From Alviniconcha marisindica (taxonomy: Eukaryota > Mollusca > Gastropoda > Provannidae), in assembly GCA_018857735.1 (NCBI GenBank), contig JABMCL010001896.1:401001-465000 (forward strand): a stretch of DNA of 64,000 bases, written 5' to 3'. The notes beneath the pieces are model-generated. The model was not told where the DNA came from. It made no database searches and saw nothing but the letters and a program-made list of their open reading frames with translations. How positions within the stretch are numbered: the first letter of the stretch is position 1; each line of letters begins with the position of its first letter. Below, in pieces: positions 46,016 through 57,527 of the stretch. The translations under genes were made by a program, and so were the position numbers.

Positions 46016-49000
46016 CAAAGCAGTTGTAACTGAAAGCCGGGAAAACCGTGTTGCATGGTCAGAGGAGTTCGTGCAAACTTACAAAAATGAACTATGCTCA
46101 ACAATCTTCAAACTTTGCGTGCAAGAGGCGGTTTCAGTACTCAGTACCAATGTGGACAGATCAGTTGATATCATTGTGCATGCACTGTACGGAGCAGCCG
46201 CCTGCATGGTGAAAACAGTAGGGCACAAGAAAAAAGAGCTACTGACTGGTTCGATCAGGAATGTGCACGAATGGAAAAATTAGTCAAAAGGCAACTCTGC
46301 AAATTCAGGAGAACCAATAATCACGAGGACAGAGAAAAATATGTGAATGAGAGGAGAGAATATAAACGATTACTTACGAAAAAGAAAACTGAATTCGATG
46401 AAGAACGATTAAAACAATTAAAGCAAAATTTCAACAATCCTTCAAAGTTCTGGGAGACAATTCGGTCAATCAATTGAAAGTCTACAATTTATAATTCCAT
46501 CACGAGTGAACAGTGGTACGAACACTTCTCTGGGTTTTTTAACACGTTTGACTCACTCCCTGAAGAAGAGGATAGCGACGATGTTATGGAGGATGAAGCA
46601 GCAGCAGGTGTATTCGATGAACCTATCTCTAGAGATGAGGTCACAGCCAGTATACATAATCTTAAGCTTGGTAAAAGTGCAGGTCCTGATAAAATAGTGA
46701 GTGAAATGCTAAAATATGTTGATCAAAACGTTGCTGATTTTTTAGTCCAGCTCTTTAACAAGTTGTATGATGAGGGAATATTTCCAAAAGAATGGTCCAA
46801 ATCAATCATTGTTCCCCTACACAAAAAGGGAGACGCTAATATACCGGACAACTATCGTGGTATAGCTCTGACCAGTGTACTGAGTAAAGTGTATACACAT
46901 ATTTTAAACAAGAGACTAACAGGTTGGGCAGAGCAGGAAGAAAAGATTCTTGAACAGCAGGCTGGATTTAGAGCAGGGTACAGTACAATAGATCATATTT
47001 TTGGTGCAAATTTTTTACAAAGGCATACAAAGTTCTGCGTCGCATTTGTGGATTTAAAAAAAGCTTTTGATTCTGTGAACAGAAATGCATTGTGGGCTGT
47101 TTTGAGAAAATCAGGTGTGAATGGGAAGTTATATAGAGCACTTAAGGGTATTTATGCCTCTGTGTCAGCATGTGTACGTGACAAATGTTCATATACCAAG
47201 TATTCTGAGTGCCCACGAGGAGTGAAACAGGGTTGCCTGTTGAGCCCTCTCATGTTCTCTTTCTTTGTCAATGAGCTGGCAGTGGAAGTGTTGAGGAATG
47301 GCAAGCATGGTATACAGATGATACCGGGTGCTATTGAAATATTTTTGCTCCTTTTTGCCGATGATGTAATACTTATATCAAGCACTCCGGCAGGTTTGCA
47401 GAACCAGCTGAATCATCTCAAGAATGAAGCAGACCGCTTGTATCTTACTGTTAACCTTGATAAGACAAATATTATGGTTTTTCGTATGGGTCGACATTTG
47501 GCTGCAAGAGAAAGATGGGTGTATGGTGATGAAAAGGTCAAGGTTACAAATGCATATAAATATTTGGGAATGACATTTACTACAAAACTGTATATTGACT
47601 TATTGCTTTCAGATGTATGTAAAAAGGGTAAAAAAGGTGAAATGGAAATTCAGAAAGCTATGAGAAGATTGAGTTCCTCAGACCCTATGATCTTTTGGAA
47701 GCTTTTTGATTCTCAGATAGAACCAATGCTCACCTATGCTGATTCAGTTTGGGGCCTAGGGAATGTAGGCTGAACTGAAAAGGTTCAGACATTTGCTATG
47801 AAGAGGTTTCTCAGCGTTCCCTTGCACTCATCAAATAAGCTTTTGTGTAGAGAGACAGGCAGATATCCACTATTTATCAGAACTGCTGTGAAATGCATAA
47901 AGTGTTGGATCAGGCTAATTAGACTACCATTATCAAGATTATGTAGGCAGACTTATGACATGCTTCTAATTCAACATAACCAGGGCAGAATAAATTGGGT
48001 ATCCAAAGTGCAGCAAATATTAAATGAGAACAGCTTTGGGATTGTATGGCTGTGCCAAGGAGTTGGCTATGATTATGAAGAGCGTTTTGTAGCCAAATTT
48101 AAAGATAGAATTATGTCATGCTACAAACAGAACTGGCACTCGGATATTGAAGGTAATGAAAAATACAAATGGTTTTATACATTTAAGGACTCATTTTTTA
48201 CCGAAAGGTACCTTTCTTTTATTACAACAAAAAGATTTTGTGATACACTAACCCGATTCCGTGTCAGGGTGTGTGGTCTGAGGAACCACAAGGTGTGGTT
48301 TCAACTGAAATTTCTGAGAACAGTAGCTGCCCTATCTGTGGACAAAAGACGAGGTCCACTTCCTGTTTCAGTGCCCAGCTTACTTACACTTACGCGAGAA
48401 ATATGTCTCCATGGAGTCTGTAAGCCAACCAAACTGGAGTAATGTGTGCAATATACTTCAATTTACTTGCCTGTGAAAATGAACCCAAAACAATAAACCT
48501 GTCCAAATATCTTACATTTGCTTTGGATATTAGAAAAAAGAAATTAGAGCTAGAATGGTTTTTCAAAACAGTTTGAATTGTACTTGATGTGCGGAAACGA
48601 TCACTGTGGGTGGTCTATTTCACATGTTTTAAATGTTTTGTTTTAGCATCATGTTCATGTACATAACTGCTATGCTTTTTTCTTACTTTTTCTCTCTAGC
48701 TTTATTATTGTGATGAACTGTGTGTGTGTGTGTGAGCATGTGTGTGCACGTGTGTGTGTGCGTGCTTACGTGCGTCAGTTCATGCGCGTGCGTGCATGCA
48801 TGTTTGTGTAGCCGTGCGCGTGTGGAACAGTGTGTGTGTGTTTAAGTGTGACTATAGTAGGAGTGAGAGCTGAAGCTAACTTATGAGTCGCGTATCGGTA
48901 TGGGTATGTGTACTTGTAAACTGTTCTCTTTTTAATTATTTGGCATATTTATTTTAGCTTGTTGGTGCATGTGTGTGGAAGCTAAAACTGATTTATTTTA

Positions 49001-49054
49001 TCTCCCCTTGTCGAAAGGGCTATTTTAAGCCAAAGACAATAAACCATCAAAGCG
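46016..49054 (+). mobile_element. 5'-truncated LINE in zinc-finger intron
   Basis: The insertion is bounded by a perfect 12-bp target-site duplication 'tctctttcaaac' (46004-46015 and 49055-49066). It begins inside the linker between endonuclease and RT, so the endonuclease is missing. The RT and C-terminal part are present, followed by an A-rich 3' end with 'caataaacc'. It lies antisense to the zinc-finger gene. Confidence 0.92.
46586..48442 (+). pseudogene. LINE reverse transcriptase, interrupted
   Basis: RT blocks in order: 'LKLGKSAGPDKI' (46660), 'IVPLHKKGD' and 'NYRGIALTSVLSKVY' (46810-46890), 'CVAFVDLKKAFDSV' (47040), 'GVKQGCLLSPLMFSFFVNEL' (47220), and the catalytic 'LLFADDVILI' (47350). 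An in-frame TGA at 47771-47773 cuts the frame; 47798-48442 continues the same protein. A Cys-rich 'CPICGQK' end near 48335 has a frameshift. An upstream piece (46271-46477) with 'NPSKFWETIRSI' belongs to the same element and ends at a stop. Clade not assigned. Confidence 0.88.
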
Positions 49055-49257
49055 TCTCTTTCAAACAAAAATAAAATAAAGATAAACACCAGTTAGCATC
49101 AACAGTAATAGTCTACCAATAGACACTGTGTAGAGAGCATACATGCAAAACATGATTAATATCTAAATAACTGTTCTACAAAGTATAATAGATGAAGAAT
49201 ACTCCAAAACGAGTAATATACATTATGCTACAAGTTATTAATGGTAATCTACCACAC

Positions 49258-49803
49258 CTTCTGAGGGTTGGAATTTTGAAACTGGACTTGCAGTCCAAGG
49301 ATGTCTTCCTCAATTTCTCCGGAGTTCTTTCCCAGCACTTCAGCTGTCTGTAGAAAAGCATCAGCTGCTAGAGATGACACACTACTTTCAAAACTTGCAT
49401 CCATCTCAATGACTCCACATTCCGGTTCTGTTTTAATATGTGCGAGCGTGGCTGCAAAATCTGCCTCAACGTTGCCATTTTCGATCTCGTACTCGTCAGT
49501 ATCGGAGTCTTCATACACAGTCGGGACCACTGGACGTTTTTTTGGGAAACTTTTTTTCCTTCCAATCGAAATTGGCACAGAACTCGATGCTTTTGTTTCA
49601 CCGTTTCCTTCTGTCTTTGATGCAGAAGGGTTAACGTTTTCTGGTTTATTGCAGCTGGCATCTTTAGCTGGTACTTCTTTGCCAAAAAACCCAGCGGTCA
49701 CTGGCTTGAGAAACTCATCAGCTGTTGCCACAGGAACAGCCTCAGCGTTGGTGGTGGGTGTCCAGCCATTTGAACCCAGAATGTGATCTACAAAACTCTC
49801 CAT
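49258..49803 (-). CDS. C2H2 zinc-finger protein, first coding exon
   Basis: ATG at 49801-49803 (minus) opens 182 codons, ending in ...Pro-Gln-Lys at the donor AAG|gtgtgg. The segment is acidic and Ser/Thr-rich with no finger. It has a basic patch ('GRKKSFPKKRP', about residues 83-93) that may be a nuclear-localisation signal, an acidic 'EDSDTDEYEIENG' stretch, and 'HIKTEPE', which contains a consensus SUMO-acceptor site (I-K-T-E). It joins in phase 0 to the nine-finger exon across an intron of 3.3 kb, most of it the LINE. The combined product would be about 457 residues. Confidence 0.8.
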
Positions 49804-50739
49804 TTCATCATATTATAATTAGCACGTAACCCAATAACGTCTCAAGTTATTCCTAGTCCATTACTGGGAGCCGAATCCCATAAATTTCTAAATTAGACTC
49901 CGGGTTTTTGAGAACTGTAGCGGAAATGCACAGACAGAGCTATTTGAGATTGTGGAATCACGCCAGCGTATCGAATTTAACTGCCTATCATCATCGTCAA
50001 TAAAAAGTGTCTTTTCTCTAAAAAACAATAGAAAAAGCGAAATGCATATTTTGATTTTGATCATTATGAACGAATGGAATTACACGTCTCTTATTGAAGC
50101 AGTTTTATCTTCGTAGAAAAAATTCTCACATGGCTAAAAACGACAATGACGAGAAAAGATTGATATGTTTGGTCCAGGGAGTGAAACTTCGAATGCAGTT
50201 GGCAATTTACCTTCCCTTCCCCCTGCTCCCGTCCAGCCAGTGCTTTTGCAGACCGTCTTGCATACAATTCAGGGGGTTAAGGGATGACCAAATTCTCATA
50301 TGGTTAGAAATAACTTGGCCTTCAGAAAGGTGCCAAATAGGAAGCCGGGAAGTAAACTACTGCTAGCTCTCACTCTCAGGCTGAGTAATAATACAAATTG
50401 TTTTACTGTTAATATAAACGTTAGTATAAAGTTGGCTTGTTCCGTCGTTAGAGCGGTCTGAACAGGGACGTGGAGCCGCTGGGCTCTCATGTAGTGAGTT
50501 GCCGGACTGTCGTTTGCTTTGAGGTATGATCAACAGTTGGCTTTCTGGGCACTGTCTTCGTGACTGTGTTCGCTACAGCTGTTGAAAAAGCAAGTTGCGA
50601 AGTGCACGAGTTGCTTTGCATTGGCGAGGTCCCCACCACCTTAATATGCATTGTTCTGCTGGTAGCAGGCAGTCTTTCCTGGGGTTTTTTCTTTCGGGTT
50701 GGAGCGCTTGAGACGACCTACTTGCACAGTCGCAGTAAT

Positions 50740-51033
50740 AGATATCTCCTCCCCCCCCCCCCCCCCCCCCAATCCCCATTCTGCCCCGCCCTTAATACTT
50801 TAAGCTGGCTCTGTGGACGTCGAGTCCAATACAAGACAGTCTGCTCCGTCTGCCTTAGTACAACTTACTACAACTGCCCATCAGCGAGCCACATCCTGTC
50901 CAAACAAAATTACCAGCAGTGCATATTTTTTTTTAGTTGCACTCATGAACATAATTTTATGCATTCGATTTCTGTAAATATTTACACACAAAGACAATAA
51001 AGTCATTAAAGATTTTGTGTTCTGCGAGTGAGT

Positions 51034-51092
<59 letters not shown>
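50740..51092. repeat. C-run and (AT)n microsatellite
   Basis: C-run at 50751-50770 and (TA)n at 51034-51092. The stretch 49804-51366 lies between two divergent genes and may hold their promoters; I see no clear core element. Confidence 0.85.
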
Positions 51093-51095
<3 letters not shown>

Positions 51096-51366
51096 TTGGT
51101 CTGGAATATGATCGATCTTAGAGTATGGGCATGTGTGTATCGTACTGTATAACATGTTTGAACTGGTGTTGCTTGATGTGTACACAATTTGTTAGTTGTA
51201 TTAACTTGAAACTTGTATACATTGGAAAACTTAAATTGATAACTTTTTTGTTTGTTTTTTGAATTGGATACATGTACATGCACATGTACGTGTTCTATTC
51301 AGCACTTTCAACTCCAAGGCAGGCATCATCATTATTGTTATTTGTGTCCATGTTCTTTTGTTTCAG

Positions 51367-51500
51367 ACTGGCTGAATGCTAGCATCAGTAACTCACAAGG
51401 CACAGAGTTGTCTCTCTTGCCTTTTCAAAAAGATTAGCTCCCCTGGTGTATGGCATCATTGTGGTAAAATGACAAGTGCTTCGTCAGTGCGTTACCTCGG
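51367..51500 (+). CDS. NAXE: NAD(P)H-hydrate epimerase, N-terminal exon
   Basis: A good acceptor 'ttcttttgtttcag' ends at 51366. In the frame of the later exons, a TGA at 51373-51375 is followed at once by ATG 51376-51378. The 41 complete codons begin MLASVTHKAQ, have no acidic residue and several Lys/His, as expected for a mitochondrial targeting peptide. A second in-frame ATG at 51469 starts MTSASSVRYLG, just before the conserved enzyme start. The donor is GG|gtaatt at 51501, and the split codon (GG+A) joins the exon at 54717 to give 'VRYLGQEEAQ'. NAXE family members have the same 'KYL.Q.EA' start. Confidence 0.75.
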
Positions 51501-51588
51501 GTAATTGTAATCAAAATGAAATTATGCTTTTTCACTTTTTAGAACCGTTTTCTTAATTTAAATTGTGGTCGACAGTGCCCTGGCTGTG

Positions 51589-51607
51589 TGTGTGTGTGAG
51601 AGTGTGT

Positions 51608-51666
<59 letters not shown>

Positions 51667-51707
51667 AGACTGCATGGGTGTGTGTGTGTGTGTGTGAGAC
51701 TGCATGG

Positions 51708-51741
<34 letters not shown>

Positions 51742-51749
51742 CTGCATGG

Positions 51750-51802
<53 letters not shown>
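51589..51802. repeat. (GT)n microsatellite with 'actgcatg' interruptions
   Basis: Four GT blocks are separated by 'gagactgcatgg'-like spacers. It lies in the first NAXE intron. Confidence 0.97.
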
Positions 51803-51803
<1 letters not shown>

Positions 51804-52065
51804 TTGCATCCATTATATCCATATATATATAAGTATGCACTTGGCTTGGCCATGTGTATCTATACATATTTGTGTGTGTGTAATATATACTGAGTTGACG
51901 TTTCTGTGTTCTGTCATGTGATTTAGCACGGTAACCATAATCTGCATAATATGATATAATGCCTCTGTGGCAACCAAGCCTGACCTGTAGTAATAATAAT
52001 AAAAGTATTTGTAAAGCTCATCTTGTCCACAGAGACTATTCTCAGTGCCCACACATATGTGCGTG

Positions 52066-52106
52066 CACACACACATACGCACGCATGCACACACACACAC
52101 ACACAC

Positions 52107-52162
<56 letters not shown>

Positions 52163-52215
52163 GCGCACACACACACTGTCACACACACACACACACATAC
52201 ACGCACACACACACT
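52066..52215. repeat. (CA)n microsatellite
   Basis: CA repeat with 'cgca', 'tacata' and 'cgcgcg' interruptions. Confidence 0.97.
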
Positions 52216-52227
52216 AATTAATGTGGA

Positions 52228-52510
52228 GGGGGATAGATCAGTGGTAGAGTGCCAGGCTCATGATTGAAAGGTCTCGGGTTCGAGTCCTGGCAGAAGCAGT
52301 GGGATTTTTTTTTCTTCTTAAGGGTGAACTTTCTGTGCCAACTCTTATTCTGGTATCTGTTCCAGTCTTCCGCCCCCCCATGTTACTGCAGCAGCACCTA
52401 AAAGATCCCGGTCATTCTGCCAAAAGTGCAGGTGGCAGGGTTCAGCTAAACACACATGCACCCTATGTGTGTGGCTTTGTACGGATAAGGCTTCAAATAA
52501 AGTGACACTG
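52228..52510 (+). mobile_element. tRNA-derived SINE
   Basis: Box A-like 'tagatcagtggtagagtg' and a perfect box B 'ggttcgagtcc' stand 35-40 bp apart, so the head is tRNA-like. The body includes 'gatcccggtcattctgccaa', 'aagtgcaggtggcagg' and 'agctaaacacacatgc'. The same body is found in reverse at 60300-60480. The T-stem is degenerate, so it is not a functional tRNA. Confidence 0.85.
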
Positions 52511-52969
52511 TAATCTGGTGCATGGTTGTATGGTGTACACAAAACATGCTCTTAGATGGCAGCAGTTTCGCATGGCCTTAGCCATGTAACAACTAGAAAG
52601 TGCTGTAGTGGAAGCACTTTGGCGGATATTTAAAAAACGTGCTGTGTAAAGCCGCAGTCACCCATTCCGAATCAGAGTTGCATATGATCGGAGTTTTTTG
52701 TGGATCTGCTCTGAAGCAGACGTTGGTGGTGTTACACTGGTTTCAGTGGTGTTGGTGCGCTTTCCATTCATTCAGTCAAGCCAGTGCCGAAAGCGGTCTT
52801 CAATGCTGAAAGCTCTTTATTCCTGTCTCAATCTCTCTCTTGTCTTCTCATTCCCTTGCCTTTTTTTCTTTCTCTCTCTCCCTCCCTCTCACACACTCTT
52901 ATGGTAGTATACTGCAAGGTCAACGGAGAACAGCTCAGTTTTCAACCCGTGTTGCACAGAACCACAAAA

Positions 52970-53245
52970 CCGATGCAACACAGTCATTCAGGACACTGAC
53001 CATTCACTCATCCAGTCACATGCGAACACATTCACATTCAACTGACCATTCGCTCGTCCAGTCACATGCAAACACATTCAACTGACCATTCGCTCATCCA
53101 GTCACATGCGAACACATTCACATTCAACTGACCATTTGCTCATCCAGTCACATGCAAACACATTCACATTCAACTGACCATTCGTTCATCCAGTCACATG
53201 CAAACATTCATGGTCAACTGACTATTCGTTCATCCAGTCACAGAA
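52970..53245. repeat. Minisatellite, about 45 bp, 5-6 copies
   Basis: Unit 'catccagtcacatgcgaaca' plus 'cattcacattcaactgaccattcgct'; copies vary by deletion of 'cattca'. Confidence 0.92.
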
Positions 53246-53754
53246 TATATTACTACTACTACTACTAAAATAATACATTTTCTGTAGCACTATTTTCTGC
53301 TGAGTAAGCTCAGTGTGTGCGTTCACATACATGCATGTAATATGTACCATTTACAGTTACTAACATACGGTGTACAAGCAATCACATAATAAGGGAGGCT
53401 GGGCCTAGTTGGCCCCCTGGGATAAGTCGGACCACCGGCTTTTATTTGAAGCCTTCGCAGTTTTCAGTCATTTTGGTCACATGGCTAAGTCACATGACCA
53501 CCTGCTTTCTTGCACTGGGAATCTGGCACCCACGTGTTGCAGACTGGTGAGGTGGGTGCAAGAAAAGGGATTTTGATCATTAAAGGGAAACTTGCTGGTG
53601 ATTTGATCGGATCAGGTTTCAGAGGTAGTAAGTGGTATGAGTCAGGCAGGAACAGCTGTGAGCAAAGCCTGTATATATTGAAAGTATTGTTGGGGAGTGA
53701 CGCTTTTGCTCTATCCGGTGAGGGTGGTAACTGTCGTCACCAAAAATAAATATG

Positions 53755-54165
53755 TCTGTGTTGGGGCAAGTTGGTCCCTTTGCCATGGGGCATGTTGGTC
53801 CCTTTGCCGTGGGGCAAGTTGGTCTCTTTGCTGTGGGGCAAGTTGGTCCCTTTGCCATGGGGCATGTTGGTCCCTTTGCCGTGGGGCAAGTTGGTCCCTT
53901 TGCTGTGGGGCAAGTTGGTCCCTTTGCCATGGGGCATGTTGGTCCCTTTGCCATGGGGCAAGTTGGTCCCTTTGCCATGGGGCAAGTTGGTCCCATTGCC
54001 GTGGGGCAAGTTGGTCCCTTTGCCGTGGGGCAAGTTGGTCTCTTTGCCGTGGGGCAAGTTGGTCCCTTTGCCGTGGGGCATGTTGGTCCCTTTGCCATGG
54101 GGCAAATTGGTCCCTTTGCCATGGGGCATGTTGGTCCCTTTGCCATGGGGCTTGTTGGTCCAGAA
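53755..54165. repeat. 24-bp minisatellite, about 17 copies
   Basis: Unit 'ttggtccctttgccatgggg' plus 'caag' or 'catg'. The period is a multiple of three, so several long frames are open on both strands; none has non-repeat coding sequence. Confidence 0.95.
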
Positions 54166-54204
54166 TGCAAACACATTCAAATTCAACTGACCATTTGCTG
54201 ATAC

Positions 54205-54375
54205 ATTGTCATTACCACAGGCACATACATTGTCATTACCACAGGCACATACATTGTCATTACCACAGGCACACACATTGTCATTACCACAGGCACATAC
54301 ATTGTCATTACCACAGGCACACACGCTGTCACTACCACAGGCACAATAACTGCCATTACCACAGGCACATACTAA
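54205..54375. repeat. 24-bp minisatellite, 7 copies
   Basis: Unit 'acattgtcattaccacaggc' plus 'acat', directly after the previous array. A SINE or LINE-like tail follows at 54480-54570. Confidence 0.95.
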
Positions 54376-54716
54376 TGCACTAGTGTATTGGGTTTGCTAT
54401 TAGTGTATGCAGATTGAGAGAAAGGGGATGTATGTCTAAGAGTGTGTATGTGCGCATGTTTCATGACTTAGAATTATTGAGATATGTTCTTCGTTGTGCG
54501 ATAGAGCGACAGCTTTAATTTCCTGCTGGGATGAATAAAGTATATTGTTATTGTTGTTATTGTTACCTTGCCATTACCACAGGCACATGCTATCATACCA
54601 CTACACAGAAGCAATAATTATAGTTTCCATTGTGAGCATAGGGCTCATCTGGAGACAAGGCACTCGACTATAGTTCGTGGTGAATAAAGTGACACCTGGT
54701 GGTGGTGGGTTTTCAG

Positions 54717-54825
54717 ACAGGAGGAGGCCCAGAAGATTGACGAGGAACTGTTCTCCACTTACGCCTTCAGCGTCGATCAGCTGATGGAACTGGCAGGCTA
54801 CAGCTGCGCCGTGGCCATTGCTAAG
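54717..54825 (+). CDS. NAXE: NAD(P)H-hydrate epimerase, exon 2
   Basis: Acceptor 'gtgggttttcag' ends at 54716; donor AAG|gtaagt at 54826; 109 nt. The translation runs [18 protein letters not shown], then [18 protein letters not shown]. This matches the conserved start of the YjeF_N fold (the '[11 protein letters not shown]' block). The enzyme re-epimerises damaged (R)-NAD(P)HX so that the dehydratase can repair it. The last 25 bases and donor are repeated twice downstream (see 54801-55130). Confidence 0.93.
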
Positions 54826-55130
54826 GTAAGTAAGTTCTGCAAGTCTTGAAATAGATACTGGTCACCCAAAACGAGGCAGTGTTGTTGAAAGGTATACTGG
54901 TCACTCAAAACAAAGCAGTGGTGTTGTAAATATCTTACAGCTGCGCCGTGGCCATTGCTAAGGTAAGTAAGTTCTGCAAGTCTTGAAATAGATGCTGGTC
55001 ACCCAAAACAAGACAGTGTTGTTGAAAGGTATACAGGTCACTCAAAACAAAGCAGTGGTGTTGTAAATATCTTACAGCTGCGCCGTGGCCATTGCTAAGG
55101 TAAGTAAGTTCTGCAAGTCTTGAAATAGAT
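54801..55130 (+). repeat. 137-bp tandem repeat copying the exon 2 end and donor
   Basis: 'cagctgcgccgtggccattg' plus 'ctaaggtaagtaag' recurs at 54938 and 55075, exactly 137 bp apart. The extra copies are preceded by 'atatcttacag', giving two 22-nt pseudo-exons (54941-54962 and 55078-55099) with both splice sites. Confidence 0.95.
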
Positions 55131-55900
55131 GCTGGTCACCCAAAACAAGGCAGTGTTGTTGAAAGGTATACTGGTCACCCAAAACAAAGCAATGTTGTTG
55201 TAAGATATACTGGTCATCAAAAACAAAGCAGTGGTGTTGTAAGATATACTGGTCACCCAAAACAAAGCGTTGTTGTAAGCTATACTGGTCACCCAAAACA
55301 AAGCGTTGTAAGCTATCCTGGTCGCCCAAAACAAAGCAGTGTTGTTGTAAGATATACTGGTCACCCAAAACAAAGCAGTGGTCGTGTAAGATATACTGGT
55401 CACCCAAAACAAAGCAGTGTTGTGAGCTATACTGGTCACCCAAAACAAAGCAGTGTTGTTGTAAGCTATACTGGTCACCCAAAACAAAGCAGTGGTCGTG
55501 TAAGCTATACTGGTCACCCCAAACAAAGCAGTGGTGTTGTAAGCTATACTGGTCACCCAAAACAAAGCAGTGGTGTTGTAAGCTATACTGGTCACCCAAA
55601 ACAAAGCAGTGTTGTAAGATATACTGGTCACCCAAAACAAAGCAGTGGTTGTGTAAGCTATACTGGTCACCCAAAACAAAGCATTGTTGTTGTAAGCTAT
55701 ACTGGTCACCCAAAACAAAGCAGTGTTGTTGTAAGCTATACTGGTCACCCAAAACAAAGCATTGTTGTAAGCTATACTGGTCACCCAAAACAAAGCAGTG
55801 TTGTTGAAAGGTATACTGGTCATCCAAAACAAAGCAGTGGTGTTGTAAGATATACTGGTCACCCAAAACAAAGCAGTGGTGTAAGGTATACTGGTGTTGT
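55130..55900. repeat. 39-bp minisatellite, about 19 copies
   Basis: Unit 'ctatactggtcacccaaaac' plus 'aaagcagtgttgttgtaag'; the 'ggtcacccaaaacaa' core is shared with the 137-bp unit next to it, from which it probably arose. Confidence 0.95.
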
Positions 55901-56432
55901 TGCCGATGTTGATTATGTTGTCGCAAGACTATCTGCTGAAGACCCTGACTCTAAAACAGGCGGCAGTGTTGTAATGTATACTGGTGTTGTTGATGATGTT
56001 GTTGTTGCAGCACTATCCCCCGGAGACCCTGACTTAGAAGCAGGCAGTGGTGTTGTAACATATACTGGTGGTGTTGCCGATGTTGCTGATGTTGATGTTG
56101 TCGCAGTACTATCCCCCGGAGACCCTGACTTAGAAGCAGGCAGTGGTGTTGTAACATATACTGGTGGTGTTGCCGATGTTGATGTTGTTGTTGCAGCACT
56201 ATCCCCCGGAGACCCTGACTTAGAAGCAGGCAGTGGTGTTGTAACATATACTGGTGGTGTTGCCGATGTTGCTGATGTTGATCTTGTTGTCGCAGTACTA
56301 TCCCCCGGAGACCCTGACTTAGAAACAGGCAGTGGTGTTGTAACATATACTGGTGGTGTTGCCGATGTTGTTGATGTTGATGTTGTTGTCGCAGTACTAT
56401 CCCCCGGAGACCCTGACTCCAAAATGTTGTTG
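55900..56432 (+). repeat. 90-99-bp minisatellite copying the exon 3 acceptor
   Basis: Five units carry 'gttgt(t/c)gcag' followed by a close copy of the first 40 bases of NAXE exon 3; pseudo-acceptors end at 56009, 56106, 56196, 56295 and 56394. A sixth, decayed copy near 55920 has lost the AG. In the exon 3 frame, four copies read to a TAG within nine codons. Confidence 0.93.
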
Positions 56433-56714
56433 TACAATACAATACAATACAATACAATACAACAATACTTTATTAATCCTTAAAAAGGAAATTCAGTTGT
56501 CTGCCTTTGACAAATAATAACAACTACATAAAAACGTAAGTAAATACTATGCAGTTTCAGTCGCTTAATTAGAATAAAAACTTAATGAAATCAAGTGCAT
56601 AAACTGTAGGAAGAAAATACAGTTGCAATCACAATGACAATGGTGCCTGTATCGTTTACACACATACTAGTTGTCACACCCTTAAGTTAATCTTAAGTAA
56701 CACACTAGCACACA

Positions 56715-56781
<67 letters not shown>

Positions 56782-57345
56782 CCAATGAGGCTTCCAGTCA
56801 GTCCTTCAGTGTTTAAAAAGCATCTTACGCTTCATATGTTGCCTCTCTTAGGTGTTATGTGAAACCATGATCATATATATATATCTGTTTTTCTCCATGT
56901 GCTGCTCCAACCTGTGTTGTGCTGCTTCAGGCAGCCCATACATTTTGTGTGTCTGTGCTCTATGTGCATGTAGTTTTCGATGACAAACATGTTCTTAATC
57001 TTATGTGCATGCACGCGTGTATGTGTTTACCCCAGATCAAGCTAATTTTTATATGTATATATATCCTTTTTTTTTAATGCTCATTATCGACTTGTTTCTC
57101 GGTTGACTGATGTCCATTTCAACATGGTTTGTATGAATGTACATGTACTCAACATACTGTAGCTCATTGTATCCTTAGTTAATAGTAGTTTCCCTCATGG
57201 GCGAGGGCTGGATGTAAAAAGACCTCGAGTCTTCTCCACTACCCTCGTAAAATAAAGTTTATGCATTCATTCATTCTCTCTCTCTCTCAGTCACGTCTTC
57301 TGAAAAAAACCCACATCCAGGCTAAAAGGCACTTAAAATTGCTAT
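56433..57345. mobile_element. Insertion between acceptor-array and exon 3
   Basis: It begins with (ATACA)n and 'tttattaatccttaaaaagg', carries (CT)n at 56709-56777, and ends near 'gtaaaataaagtttatgcat'. The sequence before and after belongs to the minisatellite/exon 3 acceptor unit, so this about 0.9-kb piece looks inserted. No coding frame. Class unknown. Confidence 0.5.
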
Positions 57346-57416
57346 ATATCCCCATTCATGCCGCAGCTACATTGTAACGTATACTGATGTTGTTACTGAT
57401 GTTGATGTTGTTGCAG

Positions 57417-57527
57417 TACTATCCCCCGGACACCCTGAGCCAGAAGAAGGCGGCAGTGTTGGTTTGCTGTGGGCCTGGCAACAACGGAGGCGACGGTTTG
57501 GTCTGCGCTCGACATCTCCAACTTTTT
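57417..57527 (+). CDS. NAXE: NAD(P)H-hydrate epimerase, exon 3 (NADHX-binding core)
   Basis: Acceptor 'gatgttgttgcag' ends at 57416; donor 'gtacgtc' at 57528; 111 nt, phase 0 at both ends. The translation starts [11 protein letters not shown] and contains '[19 protein letters not shown]', the signature glycine/asparagine loop of YjeF_N enzymes. It follows exon 2 in frame. Usually the next residues form the second half of the Rossmann-like fold, including a conserved 'DA.FG' Asp; that part is not found downstream in this window. Confidence 0.95.

Noticed and set aside
51539..52267. Poly-His/Thr and poly-Val/Cys ORFs
   Set aside because: They are (CA)n/(GT)n translations.
52233..52300. A tRNA gene (boxes A and B present)
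   Set aside because: The T-stem pairs poorly and a SINE body follows that is repeated elsewhere.
53697..54383. Long frames on both strands over the 24-bp arrays
   Set aside because: The period is a multiple of three, so absence of stops is automatic.
55422..56483. A 353-codon plus frame of repeated motifs
   Set aside because: It runs through intronic minisatellites and conflicts with the NAXE reading frame and splice sites.
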